Assembly: GCF_004004555.2 (NCBI RefSeq)
Contig: NZ_SACP01000011.1
Coordinates: 124,001 to 188,000, forward strand
DNA length: 64,000 nt
Direction of reading: 5' to 3'
Origin: Methylobacterium oryzihabitans
GTDB lineage: Bacteria; Pseudomonadota; Alphaproteobacteria; Rhizobiales; Beijerinckiaceae
Shown here: positions 19,516-28,430 of the stretch, in pieces
Position numbering within the stretch: position 1 is the stretch's first letter
How the letters are laid out: the number at the start of each line of letters is the position of its first letter
The notes under the pieces: model-generated
Database searches by the model: none
Told to the model about the DNA's origin: nothing
What the model saw: the letters and a program-made list of their open reading frames with translations, nothing else
Position numbers and translations under genes: made by a program

Positions 19516-19627
19516 GGCGTCGAGACTTCCGGGGGCGTTTCCGTTGATTCTTGTGCGGGCCGGGTCAAAGCCCGGGGATCCCGACGTGGCGCCCCGGCGC
19601 AGCCCGGTCAAGGGCGACCAAAGGCCG

Positions 19628-20527
19628 TCACAGATCCAGGATCAGCCCGTCATGGGCGATCGTCCAGCCCTCGGCCTCGACGGCGCGGCGCGCGTCGGAG
19701 TCCTCGACCAGGACCGGATTGGTGTTGTTGACGTGGACGAAGACGCGCCGGCCGAGGGGCACGTCGGCGAGCCCGTCGATCGACCCGCCCTCGCCGCGCA
19801 TCGGCACGTGGCCCATGCGCCAGCCGGTCTTGGTGCCGACGCCGGCGCGGATCATGTCGTCGTCGTGCAGCACGGTGCCGTCGAACAGCAGCGCGTCGGC
19901 GCCGGCGAGGCGGGCCTTGAGGTCGTCGGTGACGCGGGCGCAGCCCGGCACGTAGGCGAGGCGGGCGCCGCCGGCCTCGATCATCGCGCCGACCGTGGTC
20001 TCGGTCTCGGCGCCGATCTCCGGCGTGCCGTCCTCCAGCCACAGCGGCACCTTGCCGGGCACCGCGAACAGGGTGACGGACAGGCCCGGCAGGGGCGCGA
20101 ACGTCGTTCCGAGGGCGATCTCGCGGCGGGCGACGACGCCCTCGGCCATCACGTCGAAGACGCGGTTGCCGGCGAGCGAGCCGAGGATGCCGGCGGTGGC
20201 GTAGAGGTCGAGGCGCTGGCCCTCGCGCAGGGTGAGCAGGCCCGCGACATGGTCGACATCGCCGTTGGTGAGCAGCACCGCCCGGATCGGGGAGTGGCGC
20301 AGGCCCTCGCGCGGGTGGAGGGCGGGCGTGGCCTGGATCTGCTGGCGCACGTCCGGCGAGGCGTTGACCAGGAGCCAGTGGTCGCCATCCGGCGACACCG
20401 CGAGGCTCGACTGGGTGCGCGGGCGAACCCGGCCGTCATCCGCCCAGGCCATGGCGCAGATCGCGCAGCGGCAGTTCCATTGCGGAACGCCGCCGCCGGC
20501 ACCGGAGCCGAGGATGATCGCGCGCAT
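19628..20527 (-). CDS. pqqB: PqqB, metallo-beta-lactamase-fold oxygenase of PQQ synthesis
   Basis: A 299-residue protein beginning MRAIILGSGAGGGVPQWNC with the CxxC pair NCRCAIC. It shows the modified beta-lactamase metal site LLTNGDVDHVAG, LLFDGTVLHDDD and MGHVPM. PqqB is an iron-dependent hydroxylase acting on the excised Glu-Tyr intermediate. It follows the first pqqA by 29 bp and precedes pqqC by 112 bp. Confidence 0.97.
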   Translation of the reverse strand: MRAIILGSGAGGGVPQWNCRCAICAMAWADDGRVRPRTQSSLAVSPDGDHWLLVNASPDVRQQIQATPALHPREGLRHSPIRAVLLTNGDVDHVAGLLTLREGQRLDLYATAGILGSLAGNRVFDVMAEGVVARREIALGTTFAPLPGLSVTLFAVPGKVPLWLEDGTPEIGAETETTVGAMIEAGGARLAYVPGCARVTDDLKARLAGADALLFDGTVLHDDDMIRAGVGTKTGWRMGHVPMRGEGGSIDGLADVPLGRRVFVHVNNTNPVLVEDSDARRAVEAEGWTIAHDGLILDL

Positions 20528-20556
20528 CGTCCGATCCCGCCCCGGCAAAGCGCCCT

Positions 20557-20646
20557 TCAGTGGAAGGGATCGATCTCGGCGGACTCGTAGCTGGTGACTT
20601 CCATGCCGACGCAGATCTCGGCGACGACGGGCATCGACCACTTCAT
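20557..20646 (-). CDS. pqqA: PQQ precursor peptide PqqA, copy next to pqqB
   Basis: A 29-residue peptide: MKWSMPVVAEICVGMEVTSY then ESAEIDPFH. The Glu16 and Tyr20 in EVTSY are the residues that PqqE cross-links to become PQQ. It differs from the second copy at 20840-20929 by only two residues (Ile11 versus Val11, and the final His versus Asn). Confidence 0.97.
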   Translation of the reverse strand: MKWSMPVVAEICVGMEVTSYESAEIDPFH

Positions 20647-20839
20647 GGCGTTCTCTCCAGGTTCGTCACGGGAGCCGTTTCGTCACGGGAGCGATGGCCC
20701 GCCGCGGCGGTGGGCGTTCCCGGGCAGGTCGCCCCCTCGGCACCCTGCCCGGGCGGCGGTCCGGCATCAAGGACGCCGGCGCCGTCCGCGAGGCCCCGCG
20801 TCGAGGATCGGACGGTCCTCGCCGAAGGGCCGGATCCCC

Positions 20840-20929
20840 TCAGTTGAAGGGATCGATCTCGGCGGACTCGTAGCTGGTGACTTCCATGCCGACGCAGACT
20901 TCGGCGACGACGGGCATCGACCACTTCAT
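20840..20929 (-). CDS. pqqA: PQQ precursor peptide PqqA, second (promoter-proximal) copy
   Basis: A 29-residue peptide nearly identical to the copy at 20557-20646, with Val11 and a C-terminal Asn. It keeps Glu16 and Tyr20 (EVTSY). It lies 193 bp upstream of the other copy and is the first gene after the candidate promoter. A doubled precursor gene fits the need for much more peptide than enzyme, since each PQQ consumes one peptide. Confidence 0.96.
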   Translation of the reverse strand: MKWSMPVVAEVCVGMEVTSYESAEIDPFN

Positions 20930-20957
20930 GGCGTTTCTCCTAGACGGTCACGACCTT

Positions 20958-21001
20958 CATAAGAAGATCATAAGATGTTGAGATGACAGTGTTTTCTGTC
21001 A
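20958..21001 (-). promoter_or_regulatory. Candidate control region upstream of the pqqA genes
   Basis: Just upstream of the promoter-proximal pqqA there is a comparatively AT-rich stretch. It has CATAAGA repeated at 20958-20964 and 20969-20975, one helical turn apart, followed by the perfect inverted repeat TGACAG-N6-CTGTCA at 20984-21001. Both are typical of regulator binding sites. The rest of the 273-bp gap up to 21202 shows no gene. No specific regulator can be named. Confidence 0.4.
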
Positions 21002-21202
21002 CCCGGGAAATATCGGCAATCCCGCCCGGGAGCGCAAGGGGTATTTTGCCGGACGGCCCGGGCGGGGCGGCCCGGCCCTTCACAGGGCGGACTTATTGTG
21101 CAGACGAGATCGGCACTTAGCGCGATTGAATTGGGCACAAATTTTTTCGGTTCCGAGTGCGGAATAGGAATCCCGTGGCGGGCGGGGGCGGGGCTTCGGC
21201 CG

Positions 21203-21844
21203 TCACGCCGGGGGCGACGCCGTGTCCTCGGGGTCGAATGCGTCGCAGAACGCCGCGATGTCGTCGGACTGGAACAGCGCCAGATGCGCCCGGATGCGCG
21301 CGAACGGCCAATTCCACCACGCGATCCGCCGCAGCCGTTCGGCGATGGCGGGCGGGAAACGGTCGCGCAGGGGCCGGGCCGGCACGCCGCCGACGATCGC
21401 GTCGGGCGCGACGTCCTTCGTCACCACGGCGCCCGCCGCCACCACCGCGCCGTCCTCGACCGTGACGCCCGGCAGCACCGTGGCGCCGTGGCCGATCCAC
21501 ACGTCGTGGCCGATCACCGTCACCGCCTCGCGCCGGCGGGCGAAGAAGGCGGCGTGGCGCTCGGCGGTGGCGTCGTAGTAGTCCGGGCCGTAGGTGAAGC
21601 GGTGCAGCGAGGCCCGCTCCATCGGGTGGTTCGGCGCGCCGATGCGGATATGGGCCGCGAGCGCACAGAACCGGCCGATGCGCGCGTTGCCGACGATGCT
21701 GTTCTGGCCGAGGTAGCTGTCGTCGCCGAAGGTCGCGTATTCGACGACGCATCCGGCCAGGATCTCGCACTGCTCCCCGATCTCCGCCTCGCGCAGGGTC
21801 GCGCCCGGGTGGATGATTGTGCGGGCAATCTTCGGGGTGGTCAT
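21203..21844 (-). CDS. Hexapeptide-repeat acetyltransferase (XAT/DapH-like left-handed beta-helix)
   Basis: A 213-residue protein with hexapeptide repeats (IHPGATLREAEIGEQCEI, VIGHDVWIGHGATVLPGVTV, DGAVVAAGAVVTKDV) and the loop region HPMERASLHRFTYGPDYYD followed by the C-terminal PARPLRDRFPPAIAERL. This organisation matches xenobiotic/chloramphenicol-type acetyltransferases and the acyltransferases found in phosphonate loci. It would use acetyl-CoA as trimer. The substrate is unknown and no phosphonate genes are nearby. Confidence 0.87.
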   Translation of the reverse strand: MTTPKIARTIIHPGATLREAEIGEQCEILAGCVVEYATFGDDSYLGQNSIVGNARIGRFCALAAHIRIGAPNHPMERASLHRFTYGPDYYDATAERHAAFFARRREAVTVIGHDVWIGHGATVLPGVTVEDGAVVAAGAVVTKDVAPDAIVGGVPARPLRDRFPPAIAERLRRIAWWNWPFARIRAHLALFQSDDIAAFCDAFDPEDTASPPA

Positions 21845-21924
21845 GGCGGGGCTCCGGCGGATGGGCCCGGATAGGGCCGCTCTCCTGCGCCCGCGTGACG
21901 GTGGCCGGAATCGCGCGACCCGGC

Positions 21925-22269
21925 TCAGGAAGCCGCGCCGAGCGCGCGCAACGCCGCCTCGGGCTCCCGGTCGATGATCGTGAGCAGGGAGCGGGCCGCC
22001 GGATCGGGCTCCTTGCGCCCCTGCTCCCAGTTGCGGACCGTGGCGACCGGGACGCCGATCGCCCGGGCGAAGACGGCCTGGGTCATGCTCAGGCGCTCGC
22101 GCAAGGCGGTCACGGAGACGGCCGGGCGGTAGCCGGAGGGTTCGGCATCCGGATCCTCTCCGTCCTCGACCATTTGGCGCCGGATGTCCTCCTCCGTCGT
22201 GGCGGCGATCTTCGCCCGGTCGACGACCGGAGGAGCGGCCTTCAGCCGTTCGAGAGAGAGGCGAGCCAT
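21925..22269 (-). CDS. Helix-turn-helix antitoxin-like protein (partner of a BrnT-like remnant)
   Basis: A 114-residue protein: N-terminal MARLSLERLKAAPPVVDRAK, an acidic stretch, then an Xre-type helix-turn-helix VSVTALRERLSMTQAVFARAIGVPVATVRNWEQGRK. Proteins of this type are commonly encoded directly after BrnT-family RNase toxins and act as antitoxin and autorepressor. Only the last ~28 codons of a BrnT-like frame remain upstream (22242-22328), so this appears to be an orphan. Confidence 0.8.
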   Translation of the reverse strand: MARLSLERLKAAPPVVDRAKIAATTEEDIRRQMVEDGEDPDAEPSGYRPAVSVTALRERLSMTQAVFARAIGVPVATVRNWEQGRKEPDPAARSLLTIIDREPEAALRALGAAS

Positions 22270-22328
22270 AGCCGGCGTTCCTTCCTGTTCGCACGGCGAG
22301 CGGAGATGATCCGACAGATCCGATCCAT
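22242..22328 (-). pseudogene. C-terminal remnant of a BrnT-like toxin gene
   Basis: Upstream of and overlapping the antitoxin start, the minus strand reads MDRICRIISARRANRKERRL then WLASLSNG. The IRIISAR-A-RxERR pattern is the typical C-terminus of BrnT RNase toxins. No BrnT-like sequence can be found in any frame further upstream (22329-22535), where the mptG leader begins. This is most simply a 5'-deleted toxin gene. Confidence 0.5.
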
Positions 22329-22535
22329 GACTGCGCCCTGGGCGCAGATTGGACAAGGGGGACGCTCACGCGGAGCGGAGCGACCACGTTGCCGCGCTGA
22401 CGCATCGACAGCCCATCCGGCCCCTTGCGCATCCCGCCCGGACATGGGACTGCCGGGACGAACGCGGCCATCCGACCGGCCCGCCCCCGCAACCGGAACG
22501 GCGCCCCCGCCCGCGCGGCGCCCGGAGGAGCCGGC

Positions 22536-23579
22536 TTGGACGACGCAGGCACAGCCCAGGGTTCCGTCCAAGGGTCCGTGCGGGTCCACGCTCCGGCCCG
22601 CCTGCATTTCGGCTTCCTCGACCTGCATGGCGGGCTCGGCCGGCGCTACGGCAGCCTCGGGCTCGCCCTCGACGCCCCCGCGGTCGTGATCGAGGCCGCC
22701 CCCGCCGCCACCCTCGCGGTGACCGGCGGCGCGGCGCCCGGGATCGCCGCCGAGCTGCCGCGGGTCCGGGCGGCGGCCGAGGCGGCGGCCGGGGCCCTCG
22801 GCGTGCCGGCGACCGGCTCGTTCCACCTCGAGGACACGGTGCCGGCCCATGCCGGCTTCGGCTCGGGCACCCAGATCGCCCTCGCGACCGCGGCGGCGCT
22901 GGCGCGGCTGCACGGCGTCGCCTTCCGGCCCGACGCCTTCGCGGGGGCGCTGGAGCGCGGCAACCGCTCGGGCGTCGGCCTCGCCGCCTTCACCGGCGGC
23001 GGCTTCCTGGTCGATGGCGGCCGCGACGAGAGCGGCGCCCCGCCGCCGATCGTCGCCCGCCTCGACTACCCGGAGGCGTGGCGGGTGGTGCTGCTGCTCG
23101 ACCCCGCCCGCACCGGCGTCCACGGCGCCGAGGAGCGCCACGCCTTCGGCGCCCTGCCGCGCTTCCCGGCCGAGGGCGCGGCCGAGATCTGCCGCCTCGT
23201 GCTGATGCAGGTGCTGCCGGCGCTCGCCACCGCCGATCCCGACCGCTTCGGTCACGGCATCGGCGCGATCCAGCGCCGGATCGGCGACTACTTCGCCCCC
23301 TACCAGGGCGGGCGCTACGCCAGCACGGCCGTCGCGGCGGCGCTCGCCGCGATCGAGGCCCTCGGCATCCCCGGCCACGGCCAGAGCTCGTGGGGGCCGA
23401 CCGGCTTCGCCCTGGTCGGGTCGCAGGCCGAGGCCGAGGCCCTGGTGGCGCGCCTGCGCCCGCGCCATCCCGGCCTCGACCTCGTGATCGCCCGCGGCCG
23501 CAACCGGGGCGCGAGCGTCGACGGGGGCCCGTACCCCGCACGAGAGTCCAGCACCGCGGCGGGATCCGGCGGTCTATAG
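22536..23579 (+). CDS. mptG: Beta-ribofuranosylaminobenzene 5'-phosphate synthase (methanopterin biosynthesis)
   Basis: A 347-residue GHMP-kinase-fold enzyme that condenses p-aminobenzoate with PRPP, the first committed step of methanopterin synthesis. Family features are VRVHAPARLHFGFLDLHG at the start, AHAGFGSGTQIALATAAALA, GVGLAAFTGGGFLVDGG and GQSSWGPTGFALVGS. I chose the TTG start at 22536 because GGAGGAG lies five bases upstream and the family homology begins about 20 residues later. An ATG 37 codons further upstream is possible but has a low-complexity leader. It is the first gene of the C1 cluster. Confidence 0.93.
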   Translation: MDDAGTAQGSVQGSVRVHAPARLHFGFLDLHGGLGRRYGSLGLALDAPAVVIEAAPAATLAVTGGAAPGIAAELPRVRAAAEAAAGALGVPATGSFHLEDTVPAHAGFGSGTQIALATAAALARLHGVAFRPDAFAGALERGNRSGVGLAAFTGGGFLVDGGRDESGAPPPIVARLDYPEAWRVVLLLDPARTGVHGAEERHAFGALPRFPAEGAAEICRLVLMQVLPALATADPDRFGHGIGAIQRRIGDYFAPYQGGRYASTAVAAALAAIEALGIPGHGQSSWGPTGFALVGSQAEAEALVARLRPRHPGLDLVIARGRNRGASVDGGPYPARESSTAAGSGGL

Positions 23580-23625
23580 ACGGGGCGGCCCCGGCCAGGC
23601 CCGGCCGCCGGAGGAGACGAGATCC

Positions 23626-24519
23626 ATGGCCCGCTCGATCCTGCACATGCTCACCCCGCTCAAGCACATGAGCCCGTTCGACGTGAACATGGCGACGGAT
23701 GCGGGGTTCGACGTCGTCGCCACCTACACCCATGTCGACCTCGCCGACGTGGTGCCGCTGGTGCAGGATTCGATCTTCTCGCGCGCGCCGCAGGACGGGG
23801 CGCGCACCGCGATCTTCATCGGCGGCAAGAACGCCGAGACCGCCCTCGACATGATGGCGGCGGCGGGGCGCGCCTTCGTGCCGCCGTTCCGCAACCACCT
23901 CTTCGCCGACCCGGCCGGGTCGTTCACCACCGGGGCCGCGATGGTGGCCTGCGTGGCGCGGGCCCTGCGCGAGACCGCCGGCGAGACGCTGGCCGGCAAG
24001 CGGGTCGCGATCTACGGCGGCACCGGCGTCGTCGCCTATTGCGCCGCGGTGCTGTGCGCCCAGGAGGGCGCCCGCCCGGCGCTGGTCGGCTACAACGGCC
24101 GCGAGCGGGTGGCGAAGATCGCCATCGGCATGAAGGAGCGGTTCGGGGTCGAGGTCGAGGCCGTCGACGGCTCGACCGACGAGGGCCGGGTCGGGGCCGC
24201 CCGCGACGCCGAGATCGTGCTGTCGGCCGCCGCCGCCGGGGTGCAGGTGCTCAGCGCCGGGGATCTCGCCGCCGCGACCCGGCTCCTCGTCGCCGCCGAC
24301 GTCAACGCGGTGCCGCCGGCCGGCATCGCCGGGATCGACGCCGGATCCGATGCGGTGCCGCTGCCGACCGGGCGCGGCGTCGGCATCGGCGCGCTCGCGG
24401 TCGGCAACGTCAAGTACCGCACCGAGGCCGGCTTGTTCCGGCGCCTGCTCGCGGCGGACGAGCCCCTCGCCCTCGATTTTCGCGACGCCTACCGGCTCGC
24501 GGTCGAGATCGCCGGATGA
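23626..24519 (+). CDS. mtdB: NAD(P)-dependent methylene-tetrahydromethanopterin dehydrogenase
   Basis: A 297-residue enzyme that oxidises methylene-H4MPT to methenyl-H4MPT with NAD+ or NADP+. It starts [20 protein letters not shown], has the Rossmann loop [20 protein letters not shown], and ends [15 protein letters not shown], as in MtdB of methylotrophs. A Shine-Dalgarno GGAGGAG lies upstream. The gene follows mptG by 46 bp. Its stop codon is the left target duplication of a 102-bp element (24520-24621). Confidence 0.96.
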   Translation: MARSILHMLTPLKHMSPFDVNMATDAGFDVVATYTHVDLADVVPLVQDSIFSRAPQDGARTAIFIGGKNAETALDMMAAAGRAFVPPFRNHLFADPAGSFTTGAAMVACVARALRETAGETLAGKRVAIYGGTGVVAYCAAVLCAQEGARPALVGYNGRERVAKIAIGMKERFGVEVEAVDGSTDEGRVGAARDAEIVLSAAAAGVQVLSAGDLAAATRLLVAADVNAVPPAGIAGIDAGSDAVPLPTGRGVGIGALAVGNVKYRTEAGLFRRLLAADEPLALDFRDAYRLAVEIAG

Positions 24520-24621
24520 TACGAAATCCGGAAGATCGCTTTCGGAATTCGTATCACCAGCCCGCGCGGCGCGTGAGCGAAGCCGATTTCCGCATCGCGA
24601 AGCGATCAACCGGAAATCGTA
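24520..24621. mobile_element. 102-bp palindromic element inserted at the mtdB stop codon, flanked by TGA
   Basis: The termini are inverted repeats matching at 18 of 22 positions: TACGAAATCCGGAAGATCGC at the left and TACGATTTCCGGTTGATCGC at the right (complement). Each arm has further internal complementarity. TGA occurs directly outside both ends (24517-24519 and 24622-24624). Removing the element and one TGA restores GGATGAGTTCTG, an ATGA overlap between mtdB and the next gene. The insertion thus kept the mtdB stop and rebuilt the downstream ATG from its own terminal A. Confidence 0.78.
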
Positions 24622-25811
24622 TGAGTTCTGCCGGCGGCGACGCGATCCTCATCGCCGCCCAGGCCGGCCGGGCCCTCGCCGAGGCCGCCCGGCGGGCGGA
24701 CCTGCGCCCCTACGTCGCCGACCTGTTCGGCGACGAGGACACCCGCGCGCTCAGCGCCGGCTACCGGCGCGTGCCGGGCCGGTTCGGCTCCGGCCCGGGG
24801 GGCCGGGCGGTGCGCGACGCCCTCGACGCCCTCGCGGCCGAGGCCGGTGCCCCCCTCGGGCTGGTGCTCGGCAGCGGCTTCGAGGGCGCGCCCGGGCTGA
24901 TGGCGGCGCTCGCCGGCCGCCACCGCCTGCTCGGCGCCGCCCCCTCCTGCGTCGCCGCCCTGAAGGATCCCCTCACGCTCGCCGCCCTGTGTGTCCGCCT
25001 CGGCCTCCCGCATCCGGAGATCCGCCTCGCGCCGGTCGCCGACCCGTCCGGCTGGCTCGACAAGGCGGCGGGCGCCTCCGGCGGCGGCCACGTCCGCCCG
25101 GCCGCGCCCGGCCGCCTCGCCCCCGGCCGCTACCTCCAGCGCCGGGTGCCGGGCGCGCAGCGCTCCCTCGCCCTGCTCTCCGACGGCCACGGGATCCAGG
25201 TTCTCGGCGCCACCGAGCAATGGACCGCGCCGTCGCCGCGCCACCCGTTCCGCTACGCCGGCGCCCTCGCACCCGGTGCCCTCGATCCCGGAGCCCTGGC
25301 GGACGGCGTGCGCGAGGCGGCGACCGCGGCGCTCGCCACGCTCGCGGCGGCCACCGGCCTGCGCGGCCTCGCCAGCGCCGACCTGATGGTCGACGGCCCG
25401 GACTGGTGGCTGCTCGAGGTCAACCCGCGCCCCGGCGCCACCCTCGACGTGCTCGACCGGCGCGCGACGCCCCTGATGCTGCGCCACGTCGAGGCCGCCC
25501 TCGGCCGGCTCTCGCCCCTCGACCCCGAGCCGCCCGGGGCGGCGGCGAGCGAGATCGTCTACGCCGCCCGCGCCGTGCCGGCCGTGCCCGCCCTGCCGCG
25601 CGACGGCGTCGCCGACCGGCCGGCCCCGGGCAGCCGCATCCCGGCCGGCGCCCCGGTCTGCACCGTGCGGGCGAGCGGCGCCGACGCCGGGGCGGCCCGC
25701 CGCGCGTTGACGACGCGGGCCGAGACCGTGCGGGCCGTCCTCGCGGGGGCGGGCACGGTCCATCCGAGCCGGATTGCAACCGGCCACCGCCTTCAGGGAG
25801 ACACGCCATGA
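24621..25811 (+). CDS. ATP-grasp protein of the C1 cluster (MfnD-like ligase candidate)
   Basis: A 396-residue protein with an ATP-grasp-like fold. An N-terminal Rossmann-like part contains [16 protein letters not shown] and [23 protein letters not shown] (typical linker before the ATP-grasp domain). The active site has [28 protein letters not shown], with the metal-binding Glu and Asn of E-x-N-P-R-P. It resembles the COG1821 family, which includes the archaeal tyramine-glutamate ligase MfnD, so a role in methylofuran synthesis is a reasonable inference. The start at 24621 uses the A contributed by the inserted element. An upstream frame from 24516 would translate the element and is less likely. 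The stop overlaps mch (ATGA). Confidence 0.82.
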   Translation: MSSAGGDAILIAAQAGRALAEAARRADLRPYVADLFGDEDTRALSAGYRRVPGRFGSGPGGRAVRDALDALAAEAGAPLGLVLGSGFEGAPGLMAALAGRHRLLGAAPSCVAALKDPLTLAALCVRLGLPHPEIRLAPVADPSGWLDKAAGASGGGHVRPAAPGRLAPGRYLQRRVPGAQRSLALLSDGHGIQVLGATEQWTAPSPRHPFRYAGALAPGALDPGALADGVREAATAALATLAAATGLRGLASADLMVDGPDWWLLEVNPRPGATLDVLDRRATPLMLRHVEAALGRLSPLDPEPPGAAASEIVYAARAVPAVPALPRDGVADRPAPGSRIPAGAPVCTVRASGADAGAARRALTTRAETVRAVLAGAGTVHPSRIATGHRLQGDTP

Positions 25812-26788
25812 CCGCCACGATCCCCGACGCCCCCCGCCCGAGCGTCAACGCCCTCGCCGGGCCCCTGGTCGAGGCCCTGGTCGCCGACGCCGTCGCCTTG
25901 CGCCTCGCGGTGCGCCGGGAGCCGGGCGGCGCCCGGCTCGTCGATGCCGGCGCCTCCGCCCGCGGCTCGGTCGAGGCCGGCCGGCGCATCGCCGAGATCT
26001 GCCTCGGCGGCCTCGGCACGGTGTCGCTGGCGCCGGCCGGGCCGGTGGCGGCGTGGCCCCTGACGGTGGTGGTCCACAGCGCCGACCCGGTGCTGGCCTG
26101 CCTCGGCAGCCAGTATGCCGGCTGGAGCCTCGCCGGCGGCGAGGGCTCGGACTTCTTCGCCCTCGGCTCCGGCCCCGGCCGGGCCGCGGCGGCGGCCGAG
26201 CCCCTGTTCGAGGAGCTGCGCTACCGCGACGAGGCCGGCCGGATCGCGCTCGTGCTTGAATCCGCCAGCCCGCCGCCGGCGAAGGTCGTGGCCGAGGTGG
26301 CGCGGGCCGCGCGGGTCGCGCCCGGCGACGTGACCTTCATCTACGCCCCGACCCAGAGCCTCGCCGGCTCGACCCAGGTGGTGGCGCGGGTGCTGGAGGT
26401 GGCGCTGCACAAGGCGCACGCGGTCGGATTCGACCTCGGCGCGATCGTCGACGGGATCGGCGCGGCGCCGCTCAGCCCGCCGCATCCGGACTTCGTGCAG
26501 GCGATGGGCCGCACCAACGACGCGATCATCTACGGCGGACGGGTCCAGCTCTTCGTCGAGGCCGACGATGCCGACGCCCGGGGCCTCGCCGAGGCGCTGC
26601 CGAGCACCACCTCGCGCGACCACGGCGCCCCCTTCGCCGAGATCTTCGCCCGGTTCAACGGCGACTTCTACGCCATCGACTCGCACCTGTTCAGCCCAGC
26701 CGAGGTGGTGGTGACCTCCCTGCGCACCGGCACCAGCCACCGCGGCGGCCGGCTGGTGCCGGAGCTGGTCGCGCGCTCGTTCGGGTGA
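25808..26788 (+). CDS. mch: Methenyl-tetrahydromethanopterin cyclohydrolase
   Basis: A 326-residue enzyme that hydrolyses methenyl-H4MPT to 5-formyl-H4MPT. It has the family strings [52 protein letters not shown] and [12 protein letters not shown]. Its ATG overlaps the preceding ATP-grasp gene. Length is normal. It is followed 52 bp later by a histidine kinase gene, which is unusual in such clusters. Confidence 0.97.
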   Translation: MTATIPDAPRPSVNALAGPLVEALVADAVALRLAVRREPGGARLVDAGASARGSVEAGRRIAEICLGGLGTVSLAPAGPVAAWPLTVVVHSADPVLACLGSQYAGWSLAGGEGSDFFALGSGPGRAAAAAEPLFEELRYRDEAGRIALVLESASPPPAKVVAEVARAARVAPGDVTFIYAPTQSLAGSTQVVARVLEVALHKAHAVGFDLGAIVDGIGAAPLSPPHPDFVQAMGRTNDAIIYGGRVQLFVEADDADARGLAEALPSTTSRDHGAPFAEIFARFNGDFYAIDSHLFSPAEVVVTSLRTGTSHRGGRLVPELVARSFG

Positions 26789-26840
26789 GGCGCGGGCGGG
26801 CGACCCGCGAGGGACAACGCCGACGGGGACGGGCACCGGG

Positions 26841-28430
26841 ATGGGATCGCTCAGGGGACGGCTCGCGCTGCTGATCGGCGGCGCGGCGGCGCTCGTCGCG
26901 CTCGCGGCGGCCGGGCTGTTCTGGTCGCTGCACGCCGCCGAGGGGACCCTCGACGCCACCCTCGACGCCCAGTTGCGGCTGGAGCGCCTCGCCGAACTGT
27001 CCGGCCGCATGACCGAGTTCGGCCTCGCGGCGATCGAGGCGGTCGGCGATGCGCCGGGCCGGCCCGAGCGCCTCGCCACCGCCCGGATCGAGGTCGACCG
27101 GGCGCTCGAGGCCGTCGACCAGAGCCTCGGGCAGGCCATCGCCGGGACCGACGCGCTCCTCGGCCGGACCCAGTACGCGGCGCGCTCGCGGCCGCTGTCG
27201 AGCCTGCGCGCCGCCCGGGTGATGCTCGACCGGCAGGTGGCGCGGATCCAGCGCGAGCCGGAGGCGGCCCTGCGCACCGACGCGATCCGCGGGGCGCTCA
27301 ACGCCTACGGGGCGATGACCGGCCCGCCCCTCACCTTCCTGGTCGAGGCCGAGCGGCGCACCGTCGAGGCCGCGGCCGCCGCCATGCGCGGCCTCGCCCG
27401 CCGGCTGCAGGGGGCGGCGCTCGCCACCGCCGCGGTGGCGCTGGCGCTCCTCGTGCTGCTGCACCGGCGCCTGACCCGGCCGCTGCTGCGGCGCATCGCC
27501 GACATCCGGGCCGGCGCCGCGGCGATCGGCCGGGGCGAGCTCGACACCCGCCTGGCCGTGGCGACCCGCGACGAGCTCGGGCTGCTCGTCGCCGGCTTCA
27601 ACCGGATGGCGGCCCGGCTCGCCCGCCGCGAGGCCCGGGTCGCCGCCGACCGCGCCGCCCTGGAGGAGACCGTCGCCCGCGCCACCGCCGAGCTGCGCGC
27701 CGCCAATGCCCGCCTCGAGGAGATCGACCGCTCGCGCCGGCGCTTCTTCGCCGACGTGAGCCACGAGTTGCGCACGCCGCTCACCGTCATCCTCGGCGAG
27801 TGCGACCTCGCCGCCCGCTCGCCCGACACCCCGGAGGTTTTTCGGCCGGTGATCGCCACCATCCGCAAGCGGGCGCAGGGGCTGCACCGCCGGGTCGGCG
27901 ACATGCTGCGCATCGCCCGCTCGGAATCCGGCCAGATCGCGCTGGAGCGCCGGCCCGTCGGCCTCGCCGGCATCCTGGCCGAGGCGGTCGAGAACGCCCT
28001 GCCGGAGGCGCGGCGCCGGCGCGTCGCCCTCGCTCTCGCGCCCGGCGACGCCGACCTCGTGGTCGAGGCCGACCCCGAATGGCTGCGCCAGGTGGTCGAG
28101 GGGCTGATCGACAACGCCCTGCGCCACGCCGCCGGCGCCACCCGGGTCGCCGTCTCGCTCGCCGCCGGGGAGGGGGGCGCCACGATCACGGTCGAGGACG
28201 ACGGCCCGGGCTTCCCGCCCGGGGCCGACGCGCTGTTCGAGCGCTTCCGCCGCGGCGGCGGCTCGTCGCCGGCGCAGGGGTTCGGCATCGGATTGGCCCT
28301 GGCGCGCTGGGTCGTGGAACGCCATGATGGTGCGATACGCCTGGGATCGGGCGGCCAGACCGCGCGCGGCGCCCGGGTCGTCCTGGTGCTGCCGCTGCCG
28401 GGGAGCCGCATCGGGCCGGGCGACGCATGA
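26841..28430 (+). CDS. Membrane sensor histidine kinase inside the C1 cluster
   Basis: A 529-residue kinase. Transmembrane segment 1 is at ~8-30, a ~160-residue helical periplasmic domain follows without cysteines, and TM2 is at ~191-208. A HAMP domain (~209-260) and a coiled coil (~262-300) lead to the H box FFADVSHELRTPL with predicted phospho-His308. The ATPase motifs are NALRHA (N), DDGPGFPPG (G1), LFERFRRGGG (F) and GFGIGLALAR (G2). The gene overlaps the response-regulator gene by 4 bp. Its position between mch and fhcB suggests it controls or senses C1 metabolism, but the signal is unknown. Confidence 0.92.
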   Translation: MGSLRGRLALLIGGAAALVALAAAGLFWSLHAAEGTLDATLDAQLRLERLAELSGRMTEFGLAAIEAVGDAPGRPERLATARIEVDRALEAVDQSLGQAIAGTDALLGRTQYAARSRPLSSLRAARVMLDRQVARIQREPEAALRTDAIRGALNAYGAMTGPPLTFLVEAERRTVEAAAAAMRGLARRLQGAALATAAVALALLVLLHRRLTRPLLRRIADIRAGAAAIGRGELDTRLAVATRDELGLLVAGFNRMAARLARREARVAADRAALEETVARATAELRAANARLEEIDRSRRRFFADVSHELRTPLTVILGECDLAARSPDTPEVFRPVIATIRKRAQGLHRRVGDMLRIARSESGQIALERRPVGLAGILAEAVENALPEARRRRVALALAPGDADLVVEADPEWLRQVVEGLIDNALRHAAGATRVAVSLAAGEGGATITVEDDGPGFPPGADALFERFRRGGGSSPAQGFGIGLALARWVVERHDGAIRLGSGGQTARGARVVLVLPLPGSRIGPGDA

